The notes beneath the pieces were generated by a model. That model was not told the DNA's origin and did not search any database. It saw nothing but the letters and a program-made list of their open reading frames with translations. Shown piece after piece: positions 7,304 through 14,900 of a stretch of 14,967 nucleotides of DNA (positions are counted from its first letter, which is position 1; each line of letters starts with the position of its first letter). The stretch spans positions 1 through 14,967 of the forward strand of contig JAQTNM010000002.1 in assembly GCA_028713875.1 (NCBI GenBank), read 5' to 3'. Made by a program: the position numbers and the translations under genes. The DNA comes from Candidatus Omnitrophota bacterium (GTDB lineage Bacteria > Omnitrophota > Gorgyraeia > Gygaellales > Profunditerraquicolaceae).

Positions 7304-8942
7304 AAAAATACTGATTATCGGTTCAGGCCCGATCGTCATAGGACAGGCCTGTGAATTTGATTATTCCGGCACGCAGGCCTGCAAGGTTCTAAAACAGGAA
7401 GGGTTTAAAGTAATATTGGTGAATTCCAACCCGGCGACAATCATGACCGATCCCCAGACGGCGGATAAGACCTATATTGAGCCGATAACCGTGGATATGG
7501 TGGCAAAGATAATCGCCAGGGAAAAACCCGATGCCCTGCTGCCTACGTTAGGGGGCCAGACTGCTTTGAATACGGCGGTAGGATTAGCGGAAACGGGCGC
7601 ATTGAAGAAATATAAGGTTGAGACCATCGGCGCGGATATAAAATCCATAAAAAAAGCCGAAGACCGCAAATTGTTTAAAGAAGCGATGAACAGGATAAAT
7701 TTGGATTTGCCCAAAAGCGAACAGGCCTACAATCTTAAAGAAGCGGTTGATATTACCCGGAAAATAGGTTTCCCGGTGATTATCCGGCCGAGCTTTACTC
7801 TTGGAGGCACAGGCGGGAGCATTGCCTATAATATCGAAGAATTCAAAGAGCTTGCCCGGCAGGGGCTTGAGTCAAGCATGATCAGCGAGGTATTGATCGA
7901 GGAATCTGTCGCCGGGTGGAAGGAATTTGAATTAGAGGTGATGCGCGATCTAAAAGATAACGTGGTAATCATCTGCTCCATCGAGAATTTTGACCCCATG
8001 GGGATACATACCGGAGACAGCATCACCGTCGCTCCTGCCCAGACATTGACCGACCGGGAATACCAGAAAATGAGGGATGCTGCCATTGCCTGTATCAGGG
8101 AAATCGGCGTTGCCTGCGGAGGATCCAATATCCAGTTTGCCATACACCCAGAAACAGGACGCATGGTCATTATTGAAATGAACCCGCGGGTTTCAAGGAG
8201 CTCTGCGCTTGCTTCTAAAGCTACGGGTTTTCCTATCGCCAAGATCGCCGCTAAATTAGCCGTGGGCTATACTCTGGATGAGATCCCCAATGATATAACC
8301 CGCGAGACCCCGGCTTGTTTTGAGCCGGCCATTGATTACTGTGTAGTTAAGATACCGCGTTTTACTTTTGAAAAATTTGCTTCGGCAAATCCGGAGCTGA
8401 CTGTTTCCATGAAATCGGTAGGCGAGGCGATGAGCATAGGCAGGACTTTCAAGGAAGCGCTGCAAAAAGGGCTGCGTTCATTAGAAATCGGCAAATATGG
8501 TCTGGAGACAGCAGTATTTAAGGACCAGGGCTCTACAGAGGCAGATAACGGTACCCTGGATAAGATCACCGCAAAACTCAGGATTCCTAATGCAGACAGA
8601 ATTTTTTATATTGCCGATGCCCTCAGGGCCGGCTTGGGTATAGAAAAAATTTATGAACTGACCAAAATTGACCGCTGGTTCCTGTATAATATTAAGGAAA
8701 TCATAGATCTGGAAAAAGAGATCATCCGGGCTAAAGATGCCTTAACCGGCAAACTTTTGCGTAAAGCCAAGGAATACGGGTTTTCCGACCGGCAATTAGG
8801 TAAGCTATTAAGCAAAAAAGAAGAAGAGGTTTATCAATTACGCAAGTCCTTTGATATTGCCCCCGCCTTTAAGCTCGTAGATACCTGCGCCGCGGAATTT
8901 AAAGCCCACACCCCGTATTATTATTCCACCTACGACAGATAA
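7281..8942 (+). CDS. carB: Carbamoyl phosphate synthetase large subunit, N-terminal half only
   Basis: The 553-residue product matches only the first half of CarB, which is about 1070 residues in most bacteria. It has the carboxyphosphate-forming ATP-grasp domain (about 1-400) followed by the oligomerisation domain (about 401-550). Visible ATP-grasp residues fall at the E. coli positions: Arg129 (AEDRK), Arg169 (RPSFTLGGTGG), Glu215, Glu299 and Asn301 (EMNPRVSRSSALASKATG). The end, VDTCAAEF...YYYSTYDR, is the linker where standard CarB runs on into the second ATP-grasp half. Here it stops cleanly at TAA, and no second-half sequence follows. Split carB genes are known in Aquifex and some archaea, so a natural split is more likely than decay. 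The GTG start is supported by the GGAGG site. Confidence 0.95.
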   Translation: MPKRKDIKKILIIGSGPIVIGQACEFDYSGTQACKVLKQEGFKVILVNSNPATIMTDPQTADKTYIEPITVDMVAKIIAREKPDALLPTLGGQTALNTAVGLAETGALKKYKVETIGADIKSIKKAEDRKLFKEAMNRINLDLPKSEQAYNLKEAVDITRKIGFPVIIRPSFTLGGTGGSIAYNIEEFKELARQGLESSMISEVLIEESVAGWKEFELEVMRDLKDNVVIICSIENFDPMGIHTGDSITVAPAQTLTDREYQKMRDAAIACIREIGVACGGSNIQFAIHPETGRMVIIEMNPRVSRSSALASKATGFPIAKIAAKLAVGYTLDEIPNDITRETPACFEPAIDYCVVKIPRFTFEKFASANPELTVSMKSVGEAMSIGRTFKEALQKGLRSLEIGKYGLETAVFKDQGSTEADNGTLDKITAKLRIPNADRIFYIADALRAGLGIEKIYELTKIDRWFLYNIKEIIDLEKEIIRAKDALTGKLLRKAKEYGFSDRQLGKLLSKKEEEVYQLRKSFDIAPAFKLVDTCAAEFKAHTPYYYSTYDR

Positions 8943-8954
8943 AAATAAACTTGC

Positions 8955-8989
8955 CGGGAGTTTCTGTCTAATTATATTTACAAATCCCG
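8955..8989. repeat. Interrupted inverted repeat over the DUF1846 promoter -35
   Basis: CGGGA then TTT (8955-8963, with one G between) is the complement of AAATCCCG (8982-8989), with an 18-base centre. The right arm abuts and touches the -35 box at 8977-8982. It could be an operator or chance. It is a poor terminator for carB because no T-tract follows. Confidence 0.3.
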
Positions 8990-9005
8990 CAGCATATACT
9001 ATAAT
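8977..9005 (+). promoter_or_regulatory. Promoter for the DUF1846 gene cluster
   Basis: TTTACA (8977-8982) and TATAAT (9000-9005) are spaced by the ideal 17 bases. The predicted start near 9012 leaves a short leader of about 20 bases before ATG 9031, with no Shine-Dalgarno site in it. An alternative weaker pair, TTGCCG (8951-8956) and TATATT (8973-8978), lies just upstream. Confidence 0.75.
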
Positions 9006-9030
9006 AATGCCTAATTATTAAGCATATACG

Positions 9031-10557
9031 ATGATAAAAAATATCGGTTTTGATAACGAGAAGTACCTCAAGGAACAGACCGCCGCAATTTCAGACCGGG
9101 TCAAGAAATTCAATAACAAACTTTATCTGGAATTCGGCGGAAAGCTCTGTTTTGATTACCACGCCGCCAGGGTCCTTCCGGGTTATGACCCCAACGTCAA
9201 GATAAGGCTGCTGCAGTTATTAAAAGACAAGATAGATATTGTCCTGTGCATTTATGCGGCTGACATCGAGAGGGGCAGGGTGCGCGGGGACTTCGGGATC
9301 ACCTATGATGCGGCTACGCTCAAACTCATTGACGATCTAAGGAAATGGGGCCTGGATATAGTCGCGGTTGTGATCACGCGTTTTACCGGCCAGTCATCAG
9401 CTTCTATCTTCAAGAATAAACTGGAACGCCGGGGGGTTAAGGTCCATTTGCACTATCCCATTGAAGGGTATCCGGCGGATATAGATTTGATCGTCGGTGA
9501 TAAAGGCTTCGGTAAAAATGAATACATTGAGACCAAAAAACCAATCGTAATCGTTACTGCGCCCGGCCCCAACAGCGGAAAACTTTCTACTTGCCTTTCG
9601 CAATTATATCATGAGCATAAGCGCGGGATAGATGCCGGTTATGCCAAATTTGAGACGTTCCCTATCTGGAACCTGCCGCTTAAGCACCCGGTGAACGTAG
9701 CCTATGAGGCCGCCACCGCCGATATCCTGGATTTTAATTTAGTAGACCCGTTCCACCTCAATGTCTATAATGAGACCGCTATAAATTATAACCGCGATGT
9801 GGAGAGTTTCCCGATATTGAAGTTGATATTGGGAAAAATATTGGATAAAGATGCTAACTTGCCGATGTATAATTCGCCTACCGATATGGGGGTCAACCGT
9901 GCAGGCTTTGGGATAGTGCAGGATGAGATAGTAAAGGAGGCATCCAGGCAGGAGCTGATCCGCAGGTACTTCCGTTATAATGCCGAATATGTGCTGGGGA
10001 TAGAGAGGAAAGAAACCGTAGAGAGGGTCGCGCTGCTTATGGAGGAATTAGGCGTCAAGACCACGGACAGGGCAGCGGTGGAAGTAGCAAGAAAGGCGGC
10101 GGGAGAATCGGAAGCAAAGGGTAAAGGTAACGCCGGGGTATTCTGCGGCGCGGCTATTCAATTAGCCGACGGGCGTATTATTACGGGCAAGAACTCCAAG
10201 CTCATGCACGCTGCCTCCGGACTTATATTAAACGCCGTAAAAGTCCTGGCCAATATCCCCGATGAGATACTCCTGCTTTCGCCGCACATCATCAACCAGA
10301 TAGCGAAGTTAAAAGAAGGCATTTTAGAGGCCGAAGGCGAGAGCATGGACCTGGAAGAAACGCTGATAGCCCTGGCCATAAGCGCAACTACCAACCATAC
10401 CGCGGAATTAGCCATGAAGAAGCTGGTGGAATTGAAATCCTGCGAAGTGCATATGACCCATATCCCTACCCCGGGAGACGAAGTCGGCCTGAAAAGGCTG
10501 GGCGTCAACATTACTACCGACGGAAAATTTTCTTCCCGTAATCTCTTTGTTACTTAA
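9031..10557 (+). CDS. DUF1846 family protein
   Basis: This 508-residue protein has the length and features recalled for the DUF1846 family, whose biochemical role is not established. Visible landmarks are an N-terminal LYLEFGGKL (31-39), VLPGYDPN (48-55), a glycine-rich nucleotide-binding-like loop APGPNSGKLSTC (177-188), MYNSPTDMGVNR (279-290), a C-terminal domain with FCGAAIQL and the segment GKNSKLMHAASGLILNA, and a near-terminal THIPTPGDE. It appears cytosolic, with no signal peptide or membrane segment. The start follows the promoter by about 20 bases. Its TAA shares an A with the ATG of the next gene (TAATG), so translation is likely coupled. Confidence 0.92.
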   Translation: MIKNIGFDNEKYLKEQTAAISDRVKKFNNKLYLEFGGKLCFDYHAARVLPGYDPNVKIRLLQLLKDKIDIVLCIYAADIERGRVRGDFGITYDAATLKLIDDLRKWGLDIVAVVITRFTGQSSASIFKNKLERRGVKVHLHYPIEGYPADIDLIVGDKGFGKNEYIETKKPIVIVTAPGPNSGKLSTCLSQLYHEHKRGIDAGYAKFETFPIWNLPLKHPVNVAYEAATADILDFNLVDPFHLNVYNETAINYNRDVESFPILKLILGKILDKDANLPMYNSPTDMGVNRAGFGIVQDEIVKEASRQELIRRYFRYNAEYVLGIERKETVERVALLMEELGVKTTDRAAVEVARKAAGESEAKGKGNAGVFCGAAIQLADGRIITGKNSKLMHAASGLILNAVKVLANIPDEILLLSPHIINQIAKLKEGILEAEGESMDLEETLIALAISATTNHTAELAMKKLVELKSCEVHMTHIPTPGDEVGLKRLGVNITTDGKFSSRNLFVT

Positions 10558-11228
10558 TGTCCGGCAATAAGATTAAATTTATATTTTTTATTGCTGTCGT
10601 CGTCCTGCTTGCGGCTGCGGGTAGCTTTTTCCGTATTGATATCCGGCAATTGCAGATGGCCTTGTCAAAATTCCCGGTTTTGGCAGCCGGGATGATTTTT
10701 GTAGCCCTTTACGTATCGGTCACATTCTTTATTTGGCTCTCAAAGGATGTATTCAGGATTACCGCTGCGCTCATCTTCGGGCCGTTTCTAAGCACGGTCT
10801 TTGTGTTTGCCGCAGAGATAATCAATGCCTTTATATTATTCAATTTCAGCCGCATCCTTGGGCGGTCTTTTATTAAGGAGCGCTTAAAAGGTCATCTTAA
10901 AAACCTGGATGAAAGGCTGGCTCAGTCTAACTTTGCCTGGCTCTTTATATTCAGGGCTGTGCCGCTTATCCCTTTCAGGTTCATGGATTTGGCCGCGGGC
11001 TTAACTAAAATACCTTTGCGTAGGTATCTTATCGTGGCAGCGCTGGGGTCTGTGCCCCGCATATTCTGGCTGCAGTATATCTTGTCCGTCGCAGGAAAAA
11101 GCCTGCTTACAAAGCCTACAGCCACCGTAGATTACCTTGTGCTGAATAAGCCGGCATTAATCTTTACGTTGGTCTACCTGGTATTGGTTATCGCGGTTTT
11201 GATCAAATTAAGGATAAAAAACAGCTAA
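10557..11228 (+). CDS. TVP38/TMEM64 family (SNARE-associated/DedA-like) membrane protein
   Basis: This 223-residue protein is an integral membrane protein with hydrophobic stretches near 7-24, 40-62, 68-97, 126-147, 155-178 and 198-217. The central segment carries the family pattern: AALIFGPFLSTVFVFAAE, then FSRILGRSF, and FRAVPLIPFRFMDLAAG followed by LRRYLIVAALGSVPR. DedA/TVP38 proteins are linked to lipid scrambling or membrane homeostasis, but the substrate is unknown here. The N-terminal hydrophobic stretch could serve as a signal anchor. It overlaps the DUF1846 stop by one base and precedes the ribonuclease gene by three bases. Confidence 0.85.
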   Translation: MSGNKIKFIFFIAVVVLLAAAGSFFRIDIRQLQMALSKFPVLAAGMIFVALYVSVTFFIWLSKDVFRITAALIFGPFLSTVFVFAAEIINAFILFNFSRILGRSFIKERLKGHLKNLDERLAQSNFAWLFIFRAVPLIPFRFMDLAAGLTKIPLRRYLIVAALGSVPRIFWLQYILSVAGKSLLTKPTATVDYLVLNKPALIFTLVYLVLVIAVLIKLRIKNS

Positions 11229-11231
11229 ACT

Positions 11232-12626
11232 ATGGCTATAAGCATAAAATTTTTGGGCGGTATCAGGACGGTTACCGGTTCAAGCCACCTTGTTACTGCG
11301 GACAGGTCCCAGGTCCTGCTTGACGCCGGGCTCTTCCAGGGCCACCGCGACGAATCTTACAAGATAAATACGACCTTCCGTTATAATCCGCATAAATTAA
11401 ATGCGCTTATTTTATCCCATGCCCATATTGACCACAGCGGCAATATCCCGGTGGTGCTTAAAAACGGCATGCGCTGCAAGATTTATACCACCCATGCAAC
11501 ACGCGATCTGTGCAAGCTCATGCTGGAAGATTCAGGCAAGATCCAGGAAGAAGATATAAAGTACGTGAACAAGATCAATAAGAGGATGGGCCTGCCTTTA
11601 AGGAAGCCGCTTTATACCAGGAGAGAAGCAGCCAGGGCGAATAAGAAATTCCATCCTCTTTCTTACGGAGAGCGTTTCTGCGTGGCCAGGAATATTTTTG
11701 CCAGGCTCCATGATGCCGGGCATATACTGGGCTCAAGTATAATCGTATTGGATATAAAAGACCAGGATAGAGTTATCCGCCTGGGATATGCCGTGGATTT
11801 GGGAAGAAAAAACCTGCCCCTGCTTAATGCGCCGCAGGTTCCGGCCGGGCTTGATTATTTGATTATAGAAACTACCTACGGTGCAAGATTCCATGCCCCT
11901 GCAGAGGAAACAAAGTTTAAATTCCGTGATGCCATTAAGCGTACTGTAGAGCGCGGGGGTAAAGTCCTCATTCCTTCTTTCACGCTGGAGCGCGCGCAGG
12001 AAGTGCTCTATTTTCTAAATGAGCTCCTAAAGGAAAAAGTCATTCCTGCGATACCCATATACGTGGATAGCCCGCTGGCCACAGACATAACCGAGGTCTT
12101 TAAAACCCATATTAATTATCTCAATCCTCAGATCCGTTCGGCCATAGGAGCAGGCAACAGTCCTTTTGAGTTCGTGAACCTCAGGTTTATCCGCGAACAG
12201 AATGAGTCCAAAAGACTCAACACCGACAAGAGGCCGATGATAATCATTGCCGGAAACGGCATGTGCGAAGCAGGCAGGATCCTGCATCATCTTAAAAATA
12301 ACATTGAAGACTCCAGGAATACGATAATTATCGTCGGTTATATGGCGAAAGACACGCTGGGCAAAAGAATAGTGGAGCGTATGCCTATCGTGCGCATATT
12401 CGGCGTGGAATATGAACTGAATGCAGAGGTGGAGGTAATTAATTCCATATCAGCTCACGCGGATAAAAACGAACTGCTTGATTTTATTGCCGCCTGTCTT
12501 CCTTTAAAGAAGGTCTTTCTGGTCCACGGGGATATGGACCAGTCGCAGGCGCTTTTGGATGCCTTATCCGAAAGGAACATAAATGCAGTCATCCCTGAAA
12601 AGGAGGAAGAAGTATTTTTAGATTGA
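11232..12626 (+). CDS. Metallo-beta-lactamase fold beta-CASP ribonuclease
   Basis: This 464-residue product resembles the bacterial CPSF-like beta-CASP nucleases (Thermus TTHA0252 type), which cleave RNA with two zinc ions. Motifs in order are motif 1 Asp31 (LLDAGLFQG), motif 2 HAHIDH (63-68), motif 3 His164 (AGHILGSS), motif 4 Asp189 (AVDLG), beta-CASP motif A Glu213 (ETTYG), motif B in GNGMCEAGRILHH (341-353), and motif C His409 (SAHAD). A VHG (431-433) sits in the RNA-specific C-terminal piece. Motif 4 usually reads SGDLG, and here the aspartate stays but Ser-Gly is Ala-Val. It looks cytosolic. No good Shine-Dalgarno site precedes ATG 11232. The TGA stop lies inside the -35 of the next promoter. 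Confidence 0.93.
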   Translation: MAISIKFLGGIRTVTGSSHLVTADRSQVLLDAGLFQGHRDESYKINTTFRYNPHKLNALILSHAHIDHSGNIPVVLKNGMRCKIYTTHATRDLCKLMLEDSGKIQEEDIKYVNKINKRMGLPLRKPLYTRREAARANKKFHPLSYGERFCVARNIFARLHDAGHILGSSIIVLDIKDQDRVIRLGYAVDLGRKNLPLLNAPQVPAGLDYLIIETTYGARFHAPAEETKFKFRDAIKRTVERGGKVLIPSFTLERAQEVLYFLNELLKEKVIPAIPIYVDSPLATDITEVFKTHINYLNPQIRSAIGAGNSPFEFVNLRFIREQNESKRLNTDKRPMIIIAGNGMCEAGRILHHLKNNIEDSRNTIIIVGYMAKDTLGKRIVERMPIVRIFGVEYELNAEVEVINSISAHADKNELLDFIAACLPLKKVFLVHGDMDQSQALLDALSERNINAVIPEKEEEVFLD

Positions 12627-12651
12627 CCGCAAGAGAGAATTACTGTAAAAT
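12623..12651 (+). promoter_or_regulatory. Promoter for rpmA and the M48 protease gene
   Basis: TTGACC (12623-12628) and TAAAAT (12646-12651) have a 17-base spacer. The -35 contains the TGA stop of the ribonuclease gene. The predicted start is near 12658, leaving about 45 bases of leader. A near-palindrome, TGTAAAA (12644-12650) and TTTTAACA (12660-12667), spans the -10 and start region and might be an operator, but it is AT-rich and weak evidence. Confidence 0.75.
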
Positions 12652-12690
12652 CAAGCGAGTTTTAACAAGCGGCTCTACTTTATTGTAAAA

Positions 12691-12696
12691 AGGAGG
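12691..12696 (+). promoter_or_regulatory. Ribosome binding site for rpmA
   Basis: A consensus AGGAGG ends seven bases before ATG 12704, fixing the L27 start. This fits a highly expressed ribosomal protein and contrasts with most neighbours, which lack such a site. Confidence 0.9.
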
Positions 12697-12703
12697 AATT
12701 CAT

Positions 12704-12952
12704 ATGGCAGGCGGATTTTCAACCCCGAAGAAAGACAAGGCAGTCAAGGTTTCAAGCGGCCAGCCGGTTAAAGCCGGCCAGATCCTGATCCGGGGTTTAA
12801 GCACTTACAAGGCCGGACAGAATGTCAAGGGTTTAAACACGATGTTTGCTTTGCGTCCCGGCAAGGTTTATTTCTCCAGGAAGAAGACCTCGCACGGAAA
12901 ATTCAGGACATTCGTTAATGTTTTAGCGCAAGCTCTGCCGGCTAAAAAATAA
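12704..12952 (+). CDS. rpmA: Ribosomal protein L27 (bL27), short and divergent
   Basis: L27 sits at the peptidyl transferase centre of the 50S subunit, and its N-terminal tail reaches the tRNA ends. The 82-residue product shows the L27 core GQPVKAGQILIR (19-30), KAGQNV (36-41), MFALRPGKVYF (47-57) and a basic end. The tail before the core GQ is MAGGFSTPKKDKAVKVSS, about nine residues shorter than the usual MAHKKAGGSTRNG-type tail. A loop after KAGQNV is also shorter by about three residues. It has its own promoter and ribosome binding site. The usual partners rplU and obgE are absent nearby. It could be the main L27 or a second divergent copy, and this window cannot decide. Confidence 0.87.
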   Translation: MAGGFSTPKKDKAVKVSSGQPVKAGQILIRGLSTYKAGQNVKGLNTMFALRPGKVYFSRKKTSHGKFRTFVNVLAQALPAKK

Positions 12953-12954
12953 AA

Positions 12955-14070
12955 ATGGGCTGTTCTGAAAAAACCACCCTGCAGGAGAGGGCCAAAAAGT
13001 ATTATTCGCTGAAGTATGCTCTTAGCCTTGCAGAATCCGGGTATCTTATTGCGCTCCTTATCCTGTTCCAGGCTTCAGGATTATCCGCCAGGCTCGTAAA
13101 CGTAATTTCGCGTCTTGGCCCAAAAGCTTACCTGGTTTTTCCTTTATATTTGGCTGCCGTTTATTGCGCGTATTACATTCTGAATTTTCCCCTGAACATT
13201 TATCATTCGTTTGTCTTAGAGCGCAGCTTCTGTCTCTCCAATCAAAAATTCTCTGCTTGGTTCAAAGATCAGTTTAAATCCGCCGCAATATCTTACATTA
13301 TTCTGCTGGTTCTCTTTGCGGCCTTTTACTATATACTGGCGCATAATCCATACAACTGGTGGATAATCATTTCTGCGGTTTGGATATTTTTCAGCCTGAT
13401 TTTGGCAAAACTTACCCCTTTGATCATTATCCCGCTCTTTTTTAAATATAAGGTGCTGGATGACCAGGCCCTACGGCAGCGTATCGCCGGTTTGGCGAAG
13501 AAGATGGGAGTTGCGCTCCTTGATGTTTTTGAAATAGACCTGAGTAAAAAGACCTTAAAGGCAAACGCGGCGTTGGTAGGCTGGGGCAGATCCAGGCGCG
13601 TGCTTCTGGCGGATACGCTGAAAAATAAATATACCCATGAAGAGATCGAGGTGATCCTGGCGCATGAATTCGCGCATTACCGCCTGAAGCATATTTTTAA
13701 GCTAATTTTTATAAATTCCCTGGTTACAATCTTGACTTTTTATCTGATATTTCAAAGCAGCGGTTATGTCTTGGAGTTGTTCGGCTTATCTTCCTTGCAG
13801 GATACAGCGGCACTGCCGCTCATATTGCTGTATTTTGTCATCGTGGGAATGATCCTGAGGCCTGCGGAAAATTATTTCAGCCGCCGCATGGAAAATAACG
13901 CCGATATAATGGCACTCAAGGTAACCGGCCTTAAAGGCCCTTTTATTTCTATGATGGATAAACTCGCCAGCCAAAACCTGGCTGACCGCAACCCTTCTCT
14001 CATAATCAAACTTTTCTTCTTCGATCACCCTCCGATAGACGAACGAATCAAAACAGCGCAATCGTTCTGA
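12955..14070 (+). CDS. M48 family membrane metalloprotease, Ste24-like
   Basis: This 371-residue protein has the layout of Ste24/CAAX-protease-like M48 zinc peptidases. Hydrophobic segments lie near 27-42, 58-78, 110-128, 134-163, 247-268 and 286-301. The zinc motif HEFAH (237-241) lies in EVILAHEFAHYRLKH, and the likely third ligand is Glu313 in the downstream RRMENNADIMAL. A final FDHPPIDERI (356-365) is also typical. Such enzymes act in membrane protein quality control or peptide processing, but the target here is unknown. It begins two bases after the rpmA stop with no Shine-Dalgarno site, so it is probably cotranscribed with rpmA. MGC at the start is not a lipobox because no signal peptide precedes it. 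Confidence 0.9.
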   Translation: MGCSEKTTLQERAKKYYSLKYALSLAESGYLIALLILFQASGLSARLVNVISRLGPKAYLVFPLYLAAVYCAYYILNFPLNIYHSFVLERSFCLSNQKFSAWFKDQFKSAAISYIILLVLFAAFYYILAHNPYNWWIIISAVWIFFSLILAKLTPLIIIPLFFKYKVLDDQALRQRIAGLAKKMGVALLDVFEIDLSKKTLKANAALVGWGRSRRVLLADTLKNKYTHEEIEVILAHEFAHYRLKHIFKLIFINSLVTILTFYLIFQSSGYVLELFGLSSLQDTAALPLILLYFVIVGMILRPAENYFSRRMENNADIMALKVTGLKGPFISMMDKLASQNLADRNPSLIIKLFFFDHPPIDERIKTAQSF

Positions 14071-14252
14071 AAAATTTTAGGTTTTTGCCGGAGCACGCAT
14101 TAGAAAAATTTCGGCACAGCTATTTCTACAGGTGTGCAAGGATTTACGAGGAGCGAAGGACGCTATATGCGGGCAGCCTCGCCCGAATGCGACGAAGTAA
14201 ACCGTAGCACACGGCGAAAATTTTCAGCGTGCGAGGCAAAACCTAAAATTAT
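14071..14252. repeat. Long imperfect inverted repeat, non-coding
   Basis: AATTTTAGG (14073-14081) then TTTTTGCC is complementary to GGCAAAACCTAAAATT (14235-14250), with one bulged T. Further in, GCACGC (14093-14098) pairs with GCGTGC (14227-14232). GAAAAATTTCG (14103-14113) pairs with the segment at 14215-14225 with one mismatch. Arms run about 45 bases. The roughly 95-base centre has an inner hairpin, CGGGC AGCCTC GCCCG (14170-14185). The element fills the gap between the convergent M48 and HD-GYP genes, and no credible gene lies inside. It may be a palindromic repeat family member, a structured RNA or a two-way terminator. Confidence 0.65.
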
Positions 14253-14261
14253 ACATAGTGA

Positions 14262-14888
14262 TTACAATCCGAGATTCTTCAAGAGGGGGATGGATATCTT
14301 TACGATATCCGGGTCAAATTGTTTTCCGGAAGACCTGATGATCTCCCGGCAGGCATCCTCGGGGGTAAGGGGGTTGCGGTAGGGCCGGTTGGAGGTCATG
14401 GCATCAAAGGCGTCGCAGATGCACAGGATCCTGGCGCCTAGCGGTATCTGGCCGTCTTTCAGGCCCTGGGGGTAGCCGGAGCCGTCAAAGTATTCGTGGT
14501 GGCTGGAGGCGATAGGGACGAGATCTTTCAGTGAGGGTATCATGGAAGTTATCTCTTCGGTAAAATGGGCATGTTCCCTTACTTTTTTGAATTCTCCGGA
14601 GGTCAAGGTAGAGCGTTTGCCCAGGATGCGCCTGGATACGTTAAGTTTGCCGATGTCATGGATTAAGCCCGCCCACTTAATGAGCGTTATTTCATCGTGG
14701 CTTAAATTCATGGCCAAAGCGATCGCTATTGCATAACGCGAGACCCTTAATGAGTGGCCGGAGCTGTAGGGGTGTTTCATGTCAATGATCTGCGAAATTA
14801 CCTCCAGAGCAGTGCCGACAGCATCGATCTTCGGAGGTATGTGTATAGGCCCGATCGTCTTCTGGGTATCCCTGAAAATTTCCGGCAC
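14262..14888 (-). CDS. HD-GYP domain phosphodiesterase (c-di-GMP hydrolase class)
   Basis: The 208-residue product is essentially one HD-GYP domain, the class that hydrolyses cyclic di-GMP. Metal-binding and signature residues are His45 (GHSLRVSRYA), His77-Asp78 with Lys81 (HDIGK), His106, His130-His131 and GYP (138-140) in HHEYFDGSGYPQGL, and Asp159 in CDAFDAMTSNRPYR. The end, SGKQFDPDIV (187-196), is also typical. No receiver, GAF or PAS sensor domain precedes it. The start is GTG 14888 with no Shine-Dalgarno site, because the frame is closed by TGA 13 bases upstream (14901-14903). The reading frame continues open beyond that stop to the right edge, so an interrupted longer gene is possible. 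It is convergent with the M48 gene across the inverted repeat. Confidence 0.88.
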   Translation of the reverse strand: MPEIFRDTQKTIGPIHIPPKIDAVGTALEVISQIIDMKHPYSSGHSLRVSRYAIAIALAMNLSHDEITLIKWAGLIHDIGKLNVSRRILGKRSTLTSGEFKKVREHAHFTEEITSMIPSLKDLVPIASSHHEYFDGSGYPQGLKDGQIPLGARILCICDAFDAMTSNRPYRNPLTPEDACREIIRSSGKQFDPDIVKISIPLLKNLGL

Positions 14889-14900
14889 ATTTGAGCGCCG

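Noticed and set aside
7826..8242. Minus-strand open frame opposite carB
   Set aside because: It is the mirror of conserved ATP-grasp coding sequence, with no family features of its own.
8943..8990. Intrinsic terminator after carB
   Set aside because: The stem is short with an 18-base loop, and no T-tract follows, so it is better read as a possible operator.
12955..12963. Lipoprotein cysteine at the M48 N-terminus (MGC)
   Set aside because: A lipobox needs a preceding hydrophobic signal peptide, and none exists.
14134..14382. Plus-strand open frame of 82 codons across the inverted repeat
   Set aside because: It spans the non-coding repeat and runs antisense into the end of the HD-GYP gene, with no SD site or recognisable motif.
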